A stretch of DNA of 38,803 nt from positions 1-38,803 of IMG/VR virus record IMGVR_UViG_3300044713_000097; one strand, given 5' to 3'. Position numbers and translations under genes: made by a program. Position 1 is the first letter of the stretch. Each line of letters opens with the position of its first letter. Below, in pieces: positions 8,708 through 14,899 of this stretch. The stretch comes from a virus. Under the pieces are notes generated by a model. It was not told the origin of the DNA, did no database searches, and was given only the letters and a program-made list of their open reading frames with translations.

Positions 8708-10311
8708 TGAGGCGGTCCCGTAAGGGCTGGCTGATACTGACCGCCCATCATGCCGCCAAGCTGCTGCATTATGTCGGAAATACCCTCTTCCTGCAGAATG
8801 CCGGACGACTCAATCAGCGTCTTCTGGCTGAAATGCTTCGATATCACTTCACCGACGAGCCGAACCACATCACGAGCAAACCGACCAACGTCATTACGCT
8901 GATCATCAATGCGAGTTCCCGCAGCGTTCGACTTAAGCCGCTGCCCGCCCATCGTCTCTCGCGCATCCGACGTGCCGCGCAGAACATCCGAAACACCAGT
9001 GACACGGTCCAGGTCCTCCGCAATCTTTTCCTTCACCTCAATGAGCGTCTGCATCGTCTCAATAACTTGCTTGATCGGAAGGAAGGCAATCGAACCCTCA
9101 ACGCCGCCCTTCTCCTTGTGCATTGCCCAGTTATCGACCGGGATCAGTTCGTTCTCGACAGACTCGTCCATCAAGCGGCGAAGCGCACGGTTCGCAGCAT
9201 CATAAGTGCCGGCAACCTTACAAGACTTCGCCAACATGTTGATGCGCTGGGTCAGCTCGTCAATCATGATGGCCTGGTCCTGCCACTCCATGTAGAACGG
9301 CACCGGGATCATGGTTTCGTTGGTCATCACCGAAGAAAGCGGCTCCGGGCAGGGAAAGAAACCCTCAAGCTCAAGCGGGTCATCCTCCATCTTGCAAAGA
9401 AACTCGAAACCAGATGACACCCAGTAAACCTTGCGGTCCATCTTGTTCCAGATTTCCCAAATCACACGGCGCCGCTCGTTAATGTCATCGAATATCGCCG
9501 TGTCAGACGTGCCACCCATGCGCTGAGCTACACCAAGTGTCGCGTCAGCCTTGATCTGCTTGCCGATCTTCTCGCCAAAGAACGCAATGCACTCGTTCTC
9601 AGAAGAATAAATGCGCTTGGCAACAGCCTGTACCTCCGTCCACGTGCGAGCACGCTTCGGAAGCATCCGAAAATCCCGCCAGTGAATGTAATCGACCGGT
9701 GCCGCCTCGCGCTCTAGCTCCTCACCTAGAAGGTCTTCCTCTTCATCCTCGCTTTCTTCGCCAATAAGGACACCCGAACTGTCGCGCATGTCCTGCGTAG
9801 ACTTCGCAGGCATGGATGGACCAACCTCACCAAAAGTCGGCTCATAACGGACCCAAGCCTGTCCGCGCCCGGGCAACAGATAGTCATGCACGCAGCGCTT
9901 CATGGTGTCGTGGAAACCATTGGTTTCGAGCTCAAAACGTAGTGAACGCTCAAGTATCATCGAGGACATGCGACCGACCGGATCACGGTCAAGAAAACGC
10001 CGCTCGGCAACGGCATTGGGGCAGCGCCCGTAAATCGCAGGCTTCAAGATGCTGTACCAGGCCCACAGGGAGTTGACCCGGCGCTGGCCCTCCTCAGTGG
10101 CGCGATCGCGCTCGTCACGGAAGCGCTTGATAATGTCGTCACCACGCTTGAACCAGCGCTTGCCCTCCTCCTCGGATTGCTCAAGTTGGCTCTTCCAGTA
10201 GACGGCCATGCGGCGCGACCATTCCAGGTCGTTAACTGGGCCAAATGGCCCAGTTGTGTCGCGATCGTCGTCACCGACAGAAATCGGATCACCGGGTTGA
10301 CTGGTGGCCAC
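8704..10311 (-). CDS. Portal protein, apparently lacking its usual C-terminal domain
   Basis: This 535-residue protein resembles the P22-like portal family. It has a charged N-terminus with WSRRMAVYWKSQLEQSEEEG, then RRVNSLWAWYSILKPAIYGR. The acidic insert DEEEDLLGEELE and the block YIHWRDFRMLPKRARTWTEV follow, with a stem/wing region including LKSNAAGTRIDDQRNDVGRF. It ends shortly after FARDVVRLVGEVISKHF. Relatives usually continue with an RIDIET-type C-terminal region, which here appears in the next gene. The start is a GTG sharing one base with the large terminase stop. The portal ring is the DNA entry and exit channel of the head. Confidence 0.88.
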   Translation of the reverse strand: MATSQPGDPISVGDDDRDTTGPFGPVNDLEWSRRMAVYWKSQLEQSEEEGKRWFKRGDDIIKRFRDERDRATEEGQRRVNSLWAWYSILKPAIYGRCPNAVAERRFLDRDPVGRMSSMILERSLRFELETNGFHDTMKRCVHDYLLPGRGQAWVRYEPTFGEVGPSMPAKSTQDMRDSSGVLIGEESEDEEEDLLGEELEREAAPVDYIHWRDFRMLPKRARTWTEVQAVAKRIYSSENECIAFFGEKIGKQIKADATLGVAQRMGGTSDTAIFDDINERRRVIWEIWNKMDRKVYWVSSGFEFLCKMEDDPLELEGFFPCPEPLSSVMTNETMIPVPFYMEWQDQAIMIDELTQRINMLAKSCKVAGTYDAANRALRRLMDESVENELIPVDNWAMHKEKGGVEGSIAFLPIKQVIETMQTLIEVKEKIAEDLDRVTGVSDVLRGTSDARETMGGQRLKSNAAGTRIDDQRNDVGRFARDVVRLVGEVISKHFSQKTLIESSGILQEEGISDIMQQLGGMMGGQYQPALTGPPQ

Positions 10312-11894
10312 TATGCAATCCTCTCATAAGCCGCCCGCGAACGCTGGGGCGACTCGAATACCTCATCCATGACGTCATCAATGACAATCTGGTTCTTGCT
10401 GCCAACGGCAAAGATGCGGTCGGGACCCTTCGTTTCCATCAGACGCGTGTACGGACGGGACATGCAGGCATACCGAACCTCGTCGGGACAGTGATCCTCA
10501 GATTCGGTGTTCACATCCTCAACGTTGTCCGGGTCATGCTGCATCGCCGGAAGAGTTCTGATGGCATCAATGCAGTTCTCGAAGAAATACATCATCGGAA
10601 CGCCGTCCTCGCCCTTCAGCCGCATGCGCACCATATCCCAGCCACCAACCGCACCCTTGCGCGAAACCCGCGCATTGTCAGCAGGCTGCCAGAACTGATG
10701 AAACGGAGAGACGCCCATTCTTTCGGCTAGGGAGGGGCCACCCTCATGCTTGAATAGGTCCTTGCCGGCTACCCGATAGGCCATACGCGGCCGACCGTTG
10801 CTGTCACGCGGCTCCCGGCGCTCCCTGGCGCGGATGCCCTCGGCGAGCTCCTCCACGTCAAGCTTCAAGCCAACGTTGCTGTGCAGGCTGTTGCCGGCCT
10901 TGTCCAGCTGGCATCCATACCACTCTCGATATCTGACGAGAGCACCGCGGGGCAGGTTGTTCTTGTACAGAAACCGGGTAGCGTCAGAAGTGTCGTCGCC
11001 AACCTCGAGAATTTGAGTGTCAAACTTTTCAGGAACAATAGCCCACCAACCAATAGAGAAGGGATGGGCAGAGCCCCAGTCCATAGAGACAAACCGGGTC
11101 CAGTGCTTCGGGATAATGAACTGCGGAATCACGTGGAGGTCATGCCGCCACTCATCAAAGAACGCGCCCTCAATAATGTCCCAATTTCCATGCAGCCAAG
11201 CCTGCACAATCCGCTCAGAGCCAGACATCTGCAGGCGAGCAATGTACGCAGAGTTGTTGTTGTACTTGTTGTCAGTAATCTTCGCAGGAATGAAGACCCG
11301 ATCAATCTCAGTCTTCTCTTTAGTGAACGGATTCTCAAACGTAGACTTGATTACCTTCATCCCAAGCGGGGCAGGATCGATGTATCTGCGTTTGACCCAA
11401 AGATGGCCGGGACCACCAGGGTTGCCAGTCGCACGAAAACCGCACTGAACCTTGGGATTGGAACTGCGGATCGTCGCCATGAGCTTCAGAACAGGCTCAG
11501 GATTGGGAAAGTTGCCGATCTCCTCACAGTAAAGACGCGAGTAACTGTGGCCCTGGTAGGCCTCGGCGTCCTGGTCGTGCTCGAGGTAGGCAAACGTCAG
11601 ACGCGCACCGTTCGGGAAACGCCACATGGTGCCGCCCATCTTCGCACCCAGAGGGGTGTACAGCTGACGGGAGCGCTCTATCAACTCGCGGAGCTGGGTG
11701 CGCTCACGACGGACGCAAAGGCCTATGGCATCCGGACCATATTGATCGGCATGCGCCGCAAAATCGCCAAGCATACCGTCAGACTTGCCGCCACCTCGAG
11801 CACCACCGTAGAAAACCTCAAAAACAGGGCAATGCAGCAACGCTGTCTGCGGGCCAGGCTGGGGCTGCCAGATAATGGTGGTGTTGGCATTCAT
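10311..11894 (-). CDS. terL: Terminase large subunit (packaging ATPase and nuclease)
   Basis: This 527-residue protein has Walker A GGARGGGKS (residues 30-38), Walker B RLYCEEI (120-126) and the coupling motif RATGNPGG (154-161). The RNase H-like nuclease domain begins with VSMDWGSAHPF. A final acidic block (EDVNTESEDHCPDEVRY) near the C-terminus is typical of phage terminase nucleases. It motors DNA into the prohead and cuts the concatemer. It begins with an ATGA overlap on the Cys-cluster gene and shares one base with the portal start. Length and motif order are normal for the family. Confidence 0.96.
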   Translation of the reverse strand: MNANTTIIWQPQPGPQTALLHCPVFEVFYGGARGGGKSDGMLGDFAAHADQYGPDAIGLCVRRERTQLRELIERSRQLYTPLGAKMGGTMWRFPNGARLTFAYLEHDQDAEAYQGHSYSRLYCEEIGNFPNPEPVLKLMATIRSSNPKVQCGFRATGNPGGPGHLWVKRRYIDPAPLGMKVIKSTFENPFTKEKTEIDRVFIPAKITDNKYNNNSAYIARLQMSGSERIVQAWLHGNWDIIEGAFFDEWRHDLHVIPQFIIPKHWTRFVSMDWGSAHPFSIGWWAIVPEKFDTQILEVGDDTSDATRFLYKNNLPRGALVRYREWYGCQLDKAGNSLHSNVGLKLDVEELAEGIRARERREPRDSNGRPRMAYRVAGKDLFKHEGGPSLAERMGVSPFHQFWQPADNARVSRKGAVGGWDMVRMRLKGEDGVPMMYFFENCIDAIRTLPAMQHDPDNVEDVNTESEDHCPDEVRYACMSRPYTRLMETKGPDRIFAVGSKNQIVIDDVMDEVFESPQRSRAAYERIA

Positions 11895-12151
11895 CTAATA
11901 ATGACCCGCATGCCAGGGTGGTCATACCAGTCACAACACCACCGGCCCTCAACAGGCTTGCCATGCAACTTGGCCCTCGGGTTGTCGCAAATGCCGTCAT
12001 CGAAATAATCGCAGGTAGCACACTGGAAGGGGACATCGTCCGGGTTCTCGACAAGGCCAATGGGGCCAACTTCGTCATTTGACGAAGTTCCCTTGGAGCG
12101 CTCCTCGGCAACCGCCTTCGTAACGCTATCTCTTACCGATTCGGTGGGCAC
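11891..12151 (-). CDS. Small Cys-rich protein upstream of large terminase
   Basis: This 86-residue protein carries a cluster of cysteines: CATCDYFDDGICDNP followed by RWCCDWYDH. The layout resembles small iron-sulfur or zinc-binding proteins (HiPIP-like Cys spacing). The open frame extends upstream to 12415, but that part is the shadow of the neighbouring gene. The GTG at 12151 is preferred because CAGGTG lies just upstream at good spacing; an ATG near 12199 is possible. The gene is coupled to terL by ATGA. Its role in packaging is unknown; a similar Cys block accompanies terminase genes in some phages, from memory. Confidence 0.6.
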   Translation of the reverse strand: MPTESVRDSVTKAVAEERSKGTSSNDEVGPIGLVENPDDVPFQCATCDYFDDGICDNPRAKLHGKPVEGRWCCDWYDHPGMRVIIR

Positions 12152-12563
12152 GGCTGTCACCTGAGTTGCGCAAATGCCCGCTCCGCTGCGTGGCATCATG
12201 CCGGTAGCCATGGGCTGCCGATGCCGGGAGAACACCAGGCGCAGGACCCTCCTTGCGCGGGGCACGGTCAGGACCATGGGCAATCTTGGGCATGTACTCA
12301 ACAAAGCCGCTGTCACGGTGCGCGCCAGCATTGCGATGGGGTAGGGCGACGTCGGGGCCAGCCACGCTGCGTTCCATCGGGTCGGGACCGCCCATGCCGG
12401 GGTATTTGCCAGCACGGCGGGCTTCGCTGAGACCGATGGCGATGGCTTGTTTTCTGTTGGTGACCTTGGGGCCGTGCTTGGAGCCAGAGTGCAGAGCGCC
12501 GTGCTTGAACTCCGACATTTCGGTGTGCATCACCTGCTTGGGAGATTGCCCCTTAATCGGCAT
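12126..12563 (-). CDS. DUF6496-like small basic protein
   Basis: This 145-residue protein has an N-terminal block QVMHTEMSEFKHGALHSGSK, then KVTNRKQAIAIGLSEARRAG. This is the pattern of DUF6496-like proteins, short basic proteins common in phage and bacterial genomes with no known function. The rest is His-, Arg- and Gly-rich and probably disordered (HRNAGAHRDSGFVEYMPK). It overlaps the previous gene by 11 bases and the Cys-rich gene by about 26. Its place among pre-terminase genes suggests a packaging or head-associated role, without direct support. Confidence 0.7.
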   Translation of the reverse strand: MPIKGQSPKQVMHTEMSEFKHGALHSGSKHGPKVTNRKQAIAIGLSEARRAGKYPGMGGPDPMERSVAGPDVALPHRNAGAHRDSGFVEYMPKIAHGPDRAPRKEGPAPGVLPASAAHGYRHDATQRSGHLRNSGDSRAHRIGKR

Positions 12564-12795
12564 GGCTAAGCTCCTTCAGAATGGCATACGCGCCATCGAG
12601 GAATTCATCGGCCTGCGAGGACCCCGCACGGTGGCGCTCAATGCCCCTGGCAAGCATCGTGGTGGCCGTCACGAGCTGCTGCTGCATACGACCGTAGTCG
12701 GTCAGGACGGCATCAGCGGGCGGCGCTGGGCGCCTGTCATCGCCATGCGCCGTGGCGGTGATTGGCTGGCCGTAGTCGTCGAATAACGTGGGCAT
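12553..12795 (-). CDS. Small hypothetical protein
   Basis: This 80-residue protein begins MPTLFDDYGQPITAT. After a Pro/Asp-rich N-terminus it is mainly helical (YGRMQQQLVTATTMLARGI and ADEFLDGAYAILKELS). I do not recognise a family. It starts one base after the stop of the upstream His-rich gene and overlaps the downstream gene by 11 bases, so it belongs to the same operon. No motif suggests catalysis; a packaging accessory role is possible from position only. Confidence 0.65.
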   Translation of the reverse strand: MPTLFDDYGQPITATAHGDDRRPAPPADAVLTDYGRMQQQLVTATTMLARGIERHRAGSSQADEFLDGAYAILKELSHAD

Positions 12796-12796
12796 G

Positions 12797-13114
12797 TCAG
12801 CCTACAGGCATCTTGCTGGTGCCACGACGGATAAGCCGATGGCCATCACCGGTAGTCCCGGAGTTCTTGTGGTAGTGCTCGGGTCGTGGATCGTGGCCGC
12901 CATGGACATTGGTCGGAGATCGATCGGGATTGTGCTTATTGCGGTTGGCAAAGTTGGTGTGCATGCGCTCTGGATTGGTGTTCGACCCACGATCTGCATG
13001 GAAACCTCTCGATTCAAATGGCGTGTGATGCTGGCCCGCCTGATGCAGCGCCGGATGCTTGTGCGGATGACCCGGCACGATGCCCTTGTCGCGTCCCCAA
13101 CCTTCCTTAGCCAT
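12797..13114 (-). CDS. Small His/Asn/Arg-rich hypothetical protein
   Basis: This 105-residue protein begins MAKEGWGRDKGIVPGHPHKH. It is unusually rich in His, Asn, Arg, Gly and Pro, and is predicted to be basic and disordered. It is preceded by GGAG at suitable spacing, and its stop lies one base from the next ATG. A longer open frame in another register over the same bases looks like a shadow. The family is unknown to me. Such low-complexity basic proteins could bind DNA or fill the head, which is speculation. Confidence 0.55.
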   Translation of the reverse strand: MAKEGWGRDKGIVPGHPHKHPALHQAGQHHTPFESRGFHADRGSNTNPERMHTNFANRNKHNPDRSPTNVHGGHDPRPEHYHKNSGTTGDGHRLIRRGTSKMPVG

Positions 13115-13123
13115 GTGGTGCTC

Positions 13124-13582
13124 CTATAAAATCTTGGACATGCCGATCTTGGCGCTGAACGTGGCGTTGCCAGAGCCCGCAGCGTTGCTGGCAACCACCT
13201 GGAAGACGGCCGGCAGCGGCACACCAGCGGCATGCTGGCCAACGGCGCTTGCGGCGCCCGTATCGACCGCGCCCGGGTAAACCGACATTGCGTAGTTGGC
13301 AGCGCCTGCAGGCACGCTGTCGAGCGATACGCGCGCTACGGTGATGTACTGGCCGGTGGAGGCTTCCTTGCCGTTGATGCTGACGCCTAGCGTTGAGGCG
13401 GCCGACAGGCTGGTAATCATCAGGTAGAGCACGGCGCCCTTGTGGAGCGTGTTCACCTGGTCCGGGCTTGCGCCGAAGTTGTTGGTGGTCGTCGTGGTGA
13501 CGGTGAGTATCGGCGTGGCGCTGTCTCGGGCCTGCACGAAGAAGTCGGCGGAATCGACCTGGGTCTGGATTGCGCGCGCCAT
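13124..13582 (-). CDS. Hypothetical beta-rich protein, first gene of the terminase-proximal operon
   Basis: This 152-residue protein begins MARAIQTQVDSADFFVQARD and has alternating hydrophobic residues (AVLYLMITSLSAASTLGVSI and QYITVARVSLDSVPAG) suggesting a beta-sandwich. It resembles small head or neck proteins but has no recognisable motif. It is the first gene after the non-coding region 13583-14307, so its promoter should lie there. Its frame and composition match its neighbours. Confidence 0.6.
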   Translation of the reverse strand: MARAIQTQVDSADFFVQARDSATPILTVTTTTTNNFGASPDQVNTLHKGAVLYLMITSLSAASTLGVSINGKEASTGQYITVARVSLDSVPAGAANYAMSVYPGAVDTGAASAVGQHAAGVPLPAVFQVVASNAAGSGNATFSAKIGMSKIL

Positions 13583-13650
13583 AGAGGTATTTCCATCGGT
13601 ACGGAGCAGCTGGCGCGGTTACTGTAACACCTTGAAGTCACGGCTACAAG

Positions 13651-13678
13651 AAAGAATGAATCTGGTTTCAGTTCAACG
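13651..13678. repeat. 28-bp direct repeat, copy 1
   Basis: The sequence starting AAAGAATGAATCTGG and ending CAGTTCAACG is repeated exactly at 13909-13936, 258 bases away, in the same orientation. The two copies enclose the two palindromes listed separately. The bases beyond the 28 differ between copies. Confidence 0.95.
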
Positions 13679-13727
13679 CAATAGCAGGGTGGGATCACCG
13701 GTAGGACGATTTGAGCGGTAATGGGGT

Positions 13728-13753
13728 TCACTTGCCGAAATTTCGGCAGGTGA
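13728..13753. promoter_or_regulatory. Palindromic operator-like site 1
   Basis: TGCCGAAATTTCGGCA at 13733-13748 is a perfect 16-bp palindrome. With flanking TCAC and GTGA it extends to a 26-bp near-palindrome with one mismatched pair. The same core recurs at 13864-13881, 132 bases away centre to centre. Two identical long palindromes in non-coding DNA are typical of binding sites for a dimeric regulator; which protein binds is unknown. Confidence 0.7.
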
Positions 13754-13863
13754 TGTCGCGGCGCGGGTGCCCGCGCAAAATGTGCAAGCCGTTGATATCG
13801 CCTAGCATCCCCAGATTGTCGTCAATCGCAGGAACAAACCATGAATGGATTACAGAGATGAGG

Positions 13864-13881
13864 TTGCCGAAATTTCGGCAA
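13864..13881. promoter_or_regulatory. Palindromic operator-like site 2
   Basis: TTGCCGAAATTTCGGCAA is a perfect 18-bp palindrome sharing its 16-bp core with the site at 13733-13748. It is probably the second half of an operator pair controlling genes on either side of the region. The excisionase-like HTH protein or a host regulator could be the ligand, which is speculative. Confidence 0.7.
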
Positions 13882-13908
13882 GCTGGGCTATGCAGAAAGA
13901 GGCTGCCC

Positions 13909-13936
13909 AAAGAATGAATCTGGTTTCAGTTCAACG
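13909..13936. repeat. 28-bp direct repeat, copy 2
   Basis: Exact copy of 13651-13678 in the same orientation. It lies 27 bases to the right of the second palindrome, whereas copy 1 lies 54 bases to the left of the first. The order is therefore repeat, palindrome, palindrome, repeat. Confidence 0.95.
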
Positions 13937-14184
13937 GCTTAATCGCTGCTGGTCGTGGGTAAATCCGTGGGTAGCAAATGGCCAAATCCAGAATGTTCAA
14001 CGATATCAACGCGTAACTGCGAAAGCCAGCGGATGACGTATCCGCCGCTAGTTCATAATGGGTCAGTTACGGTACTCCGGTGAGGCTGGGGGCATGCGCA
14101 TGGCGCCTACCGGGCAAGGAATGAATATGAACAACAGGCCGATTATGGTCATGGTTTGTTCGCAGATTGCGGAAACATTGAGGC

Positions 14185-14207
14185 GTCTTACTAGAGGTTA
14201 GTAAGAC
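14185..14207. repeat. Inverted repeat (hairpin 1 of the terminase-proximal series)
   Basis: GTCTTACTA (14185-14193) pairs perfectly with TAGTAAGAC (14199-14207) around a five-base loop. No T-run follows, so it is not an ordinary terminator. Four smaller or larger inverted repeats follow within about 100 bases. Confidence 0.8.
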
Positions 14208-14232
14208 TACCCCTCAACCGGGGATAGGCAAA

Positions 14233-14268
14233 TATCTTGTCGTCAAGATAAACTACCAGAATTTCTGG
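14233..14268. repeat. Two adjacent inverted repeats (hairpins 2 and 3)
   Basis: TATCTTG (14233-14239) pairs with CAAGATA (14244-14250), and CCAGAA (14256-14261) pairs with TTCTGG (14263-14268). A weaker CCCC/GGGG pair lies just before them near 14210-14223. They continue the series that ends in the long hairpin at 14284-14311. Confidence 0.75.
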
Positions 14269-14283
14269 GAGTTTCGCGACCTT

Positions 14284-14311
14284 TTGAGCTCGCTAAAGTT
14301 AGCGAGCTCAA
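14284..14311. repeat. Long perfect hairpin at the 3' end of the small terminase gene
   Basis: TTGAGCTCGCTAA (14284-14296) and TTAGCGAGCTCAA (14299-14311) are perfect 13-base arms around a two-base loop. The stop codon of the small terminase gene lies inside it. No U-tract follows on either strand. It may stop or stabilise the terS transcript, or be part of a packaging recognition site. Confidence 0.8.
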
Positions 14312-14703
14312 CCATCGCCCCCAGCCTCGCCGCCATCCTCAACCTGCGCCTCCAACAGCTCCTGGCGGCCATATAGCTGCTGCCAGTCGTCGGCGTTGAC
14401 AGGCTTTCCCGACATCGGCAACGCTATCACAAACCGATGCTGGTGCTCCACAGCGGCATCCACGGTAACGGCCTGTGCGGGCTTCCCAAAGGCTCTATCG
14501 AGTATCAGCGACCAAGCCTTGATGCGCACCTCTGGTGCCTGCGCTACGTCTCTGGCAATGGCCTCAACTTGCTTGAGTCCTTCAAGGCTCACCGTGCGAG
14601 CATGATTGAGTAGGGCCTTTTCCTCTTTTGGCCTGCCACCATTATTTCCGGACTGGCCAGGTTTGAACTGGTTTCCGAGCTTATGGCCTTTAGGGAATGG
14701 CAT
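14308..14703 (-). CDS. terS: Terminase small subunit-like protein
   Basis: This 131-residue protein starts with the pattern PKGHKLGNQFKPGQSGNNGG and RPKEEKALLNHAR, seen in phage small-terminase-like and DUF5681-like DNA-binding proteins. The middle is helical (LEGLKQVEAIARDVAQAPEV, IKAWSLILDRAFGKPAQAV), and the C-terminus is acidic and Gly-rich. It would recognise the packaging start and hand DNA to the large subunit. It is separated from terL by the hairpin-rich non-coding region and five small genes, which is unusual but supports a local pac region. The ribosome binding site is weak. Confidence 0.65.
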   Translation of the reverse strand: MPFPKGHKLGNQFKPGQSGNNGGRPKEEKALLNHARTVSLEGLKQVEAIARDVAQAPEVRIKAWSLILDRAFGKPAQAVTVDAAVEHQHRFVIALPMSGKPVNADDWQQLYGRQELLEAQVEDGGEAGGDG

Positions 14704-14774
14704 CTCTGTTCTCAGGTTTATGCTGGTACCCGGCTACTACAGCTTTCACCGGTCAAAAATCGGGTCAGTTGTCC

Positions 14775-14898
14775 TGCTCCAGTTAGCTCCGTCCCTATAA
14801 GGGACTGGAGCAACTGGAGCACTGGAGCAAACCGACTGACTTTGGCCTCTGGAGCGCTCCAGTTGTGCTCCAGTTGTGCTCCAGTTATTGCTCCAGTT
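14775..14898. repeat. Iteron-like array of TGCTCCAGTT repeats (candidate origin)
   Basis: At least eight copies or near-copies of TGCTCCAGTT lie here in both orientations. Forward copies are at 14775, 14855 (CGCTCCAGTT), 14866, 14877 and 14889, the last four spaced 11-12 bases, about one helical turn. Inverted copies are at 14803, 14812 and 14820. More copies lie in the rep gene end (15164, 15175, 15207). Directly repeated sites beside a RepA-type ATPase gene suggest a replication origin bound by an initiator. Confidence 0.65.
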
Positions 14899-14899
14899 A

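Larger units (their letters stand above)
13583..14307. other. Non-coding region with palindromes, direct repeats and hairpins
   Basis: This 725-base stretch lies between small terminase and the next virion gene. Open frames here are short, lack good ribosome binding sites and read through the repeats, so I regard it as non-coding. It holds a 28-bp direct repeat in two copies, a palindrome in two copies, and at its small-terminase end a dense series of inverted repeats. It could be a control region, a packaging site, or both. Confidence 0.75.

Noticed and set aside
10881-12008. 375-residue plus-strand ORF opposite the large terminase
   Set aside because: It is the antisense shadow of terL, with no recognisable domain.
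13728-13910. 60-residue minus-strand ORF in the non-coding region
   Set aside because: Its coding capacity comes from reading the two palindromes; it has no ribosome binding site and no recognisable pattern.
13845-14036. 63-residue plus-strand ORF spanning a palindrome and a direct repeat
   Set aside because: It reads through repeated regulatory-looking DNA, has no Shine-Dalgarno sequence and has an unnatural composition.
14121-14200. Very short plus-strand ORF with an AAGGA before ATGAATATGAAC
   Set aside because: Only about 26 codons, ending inside a hairpin. It could be a leader peptide, but nothing else supports it.
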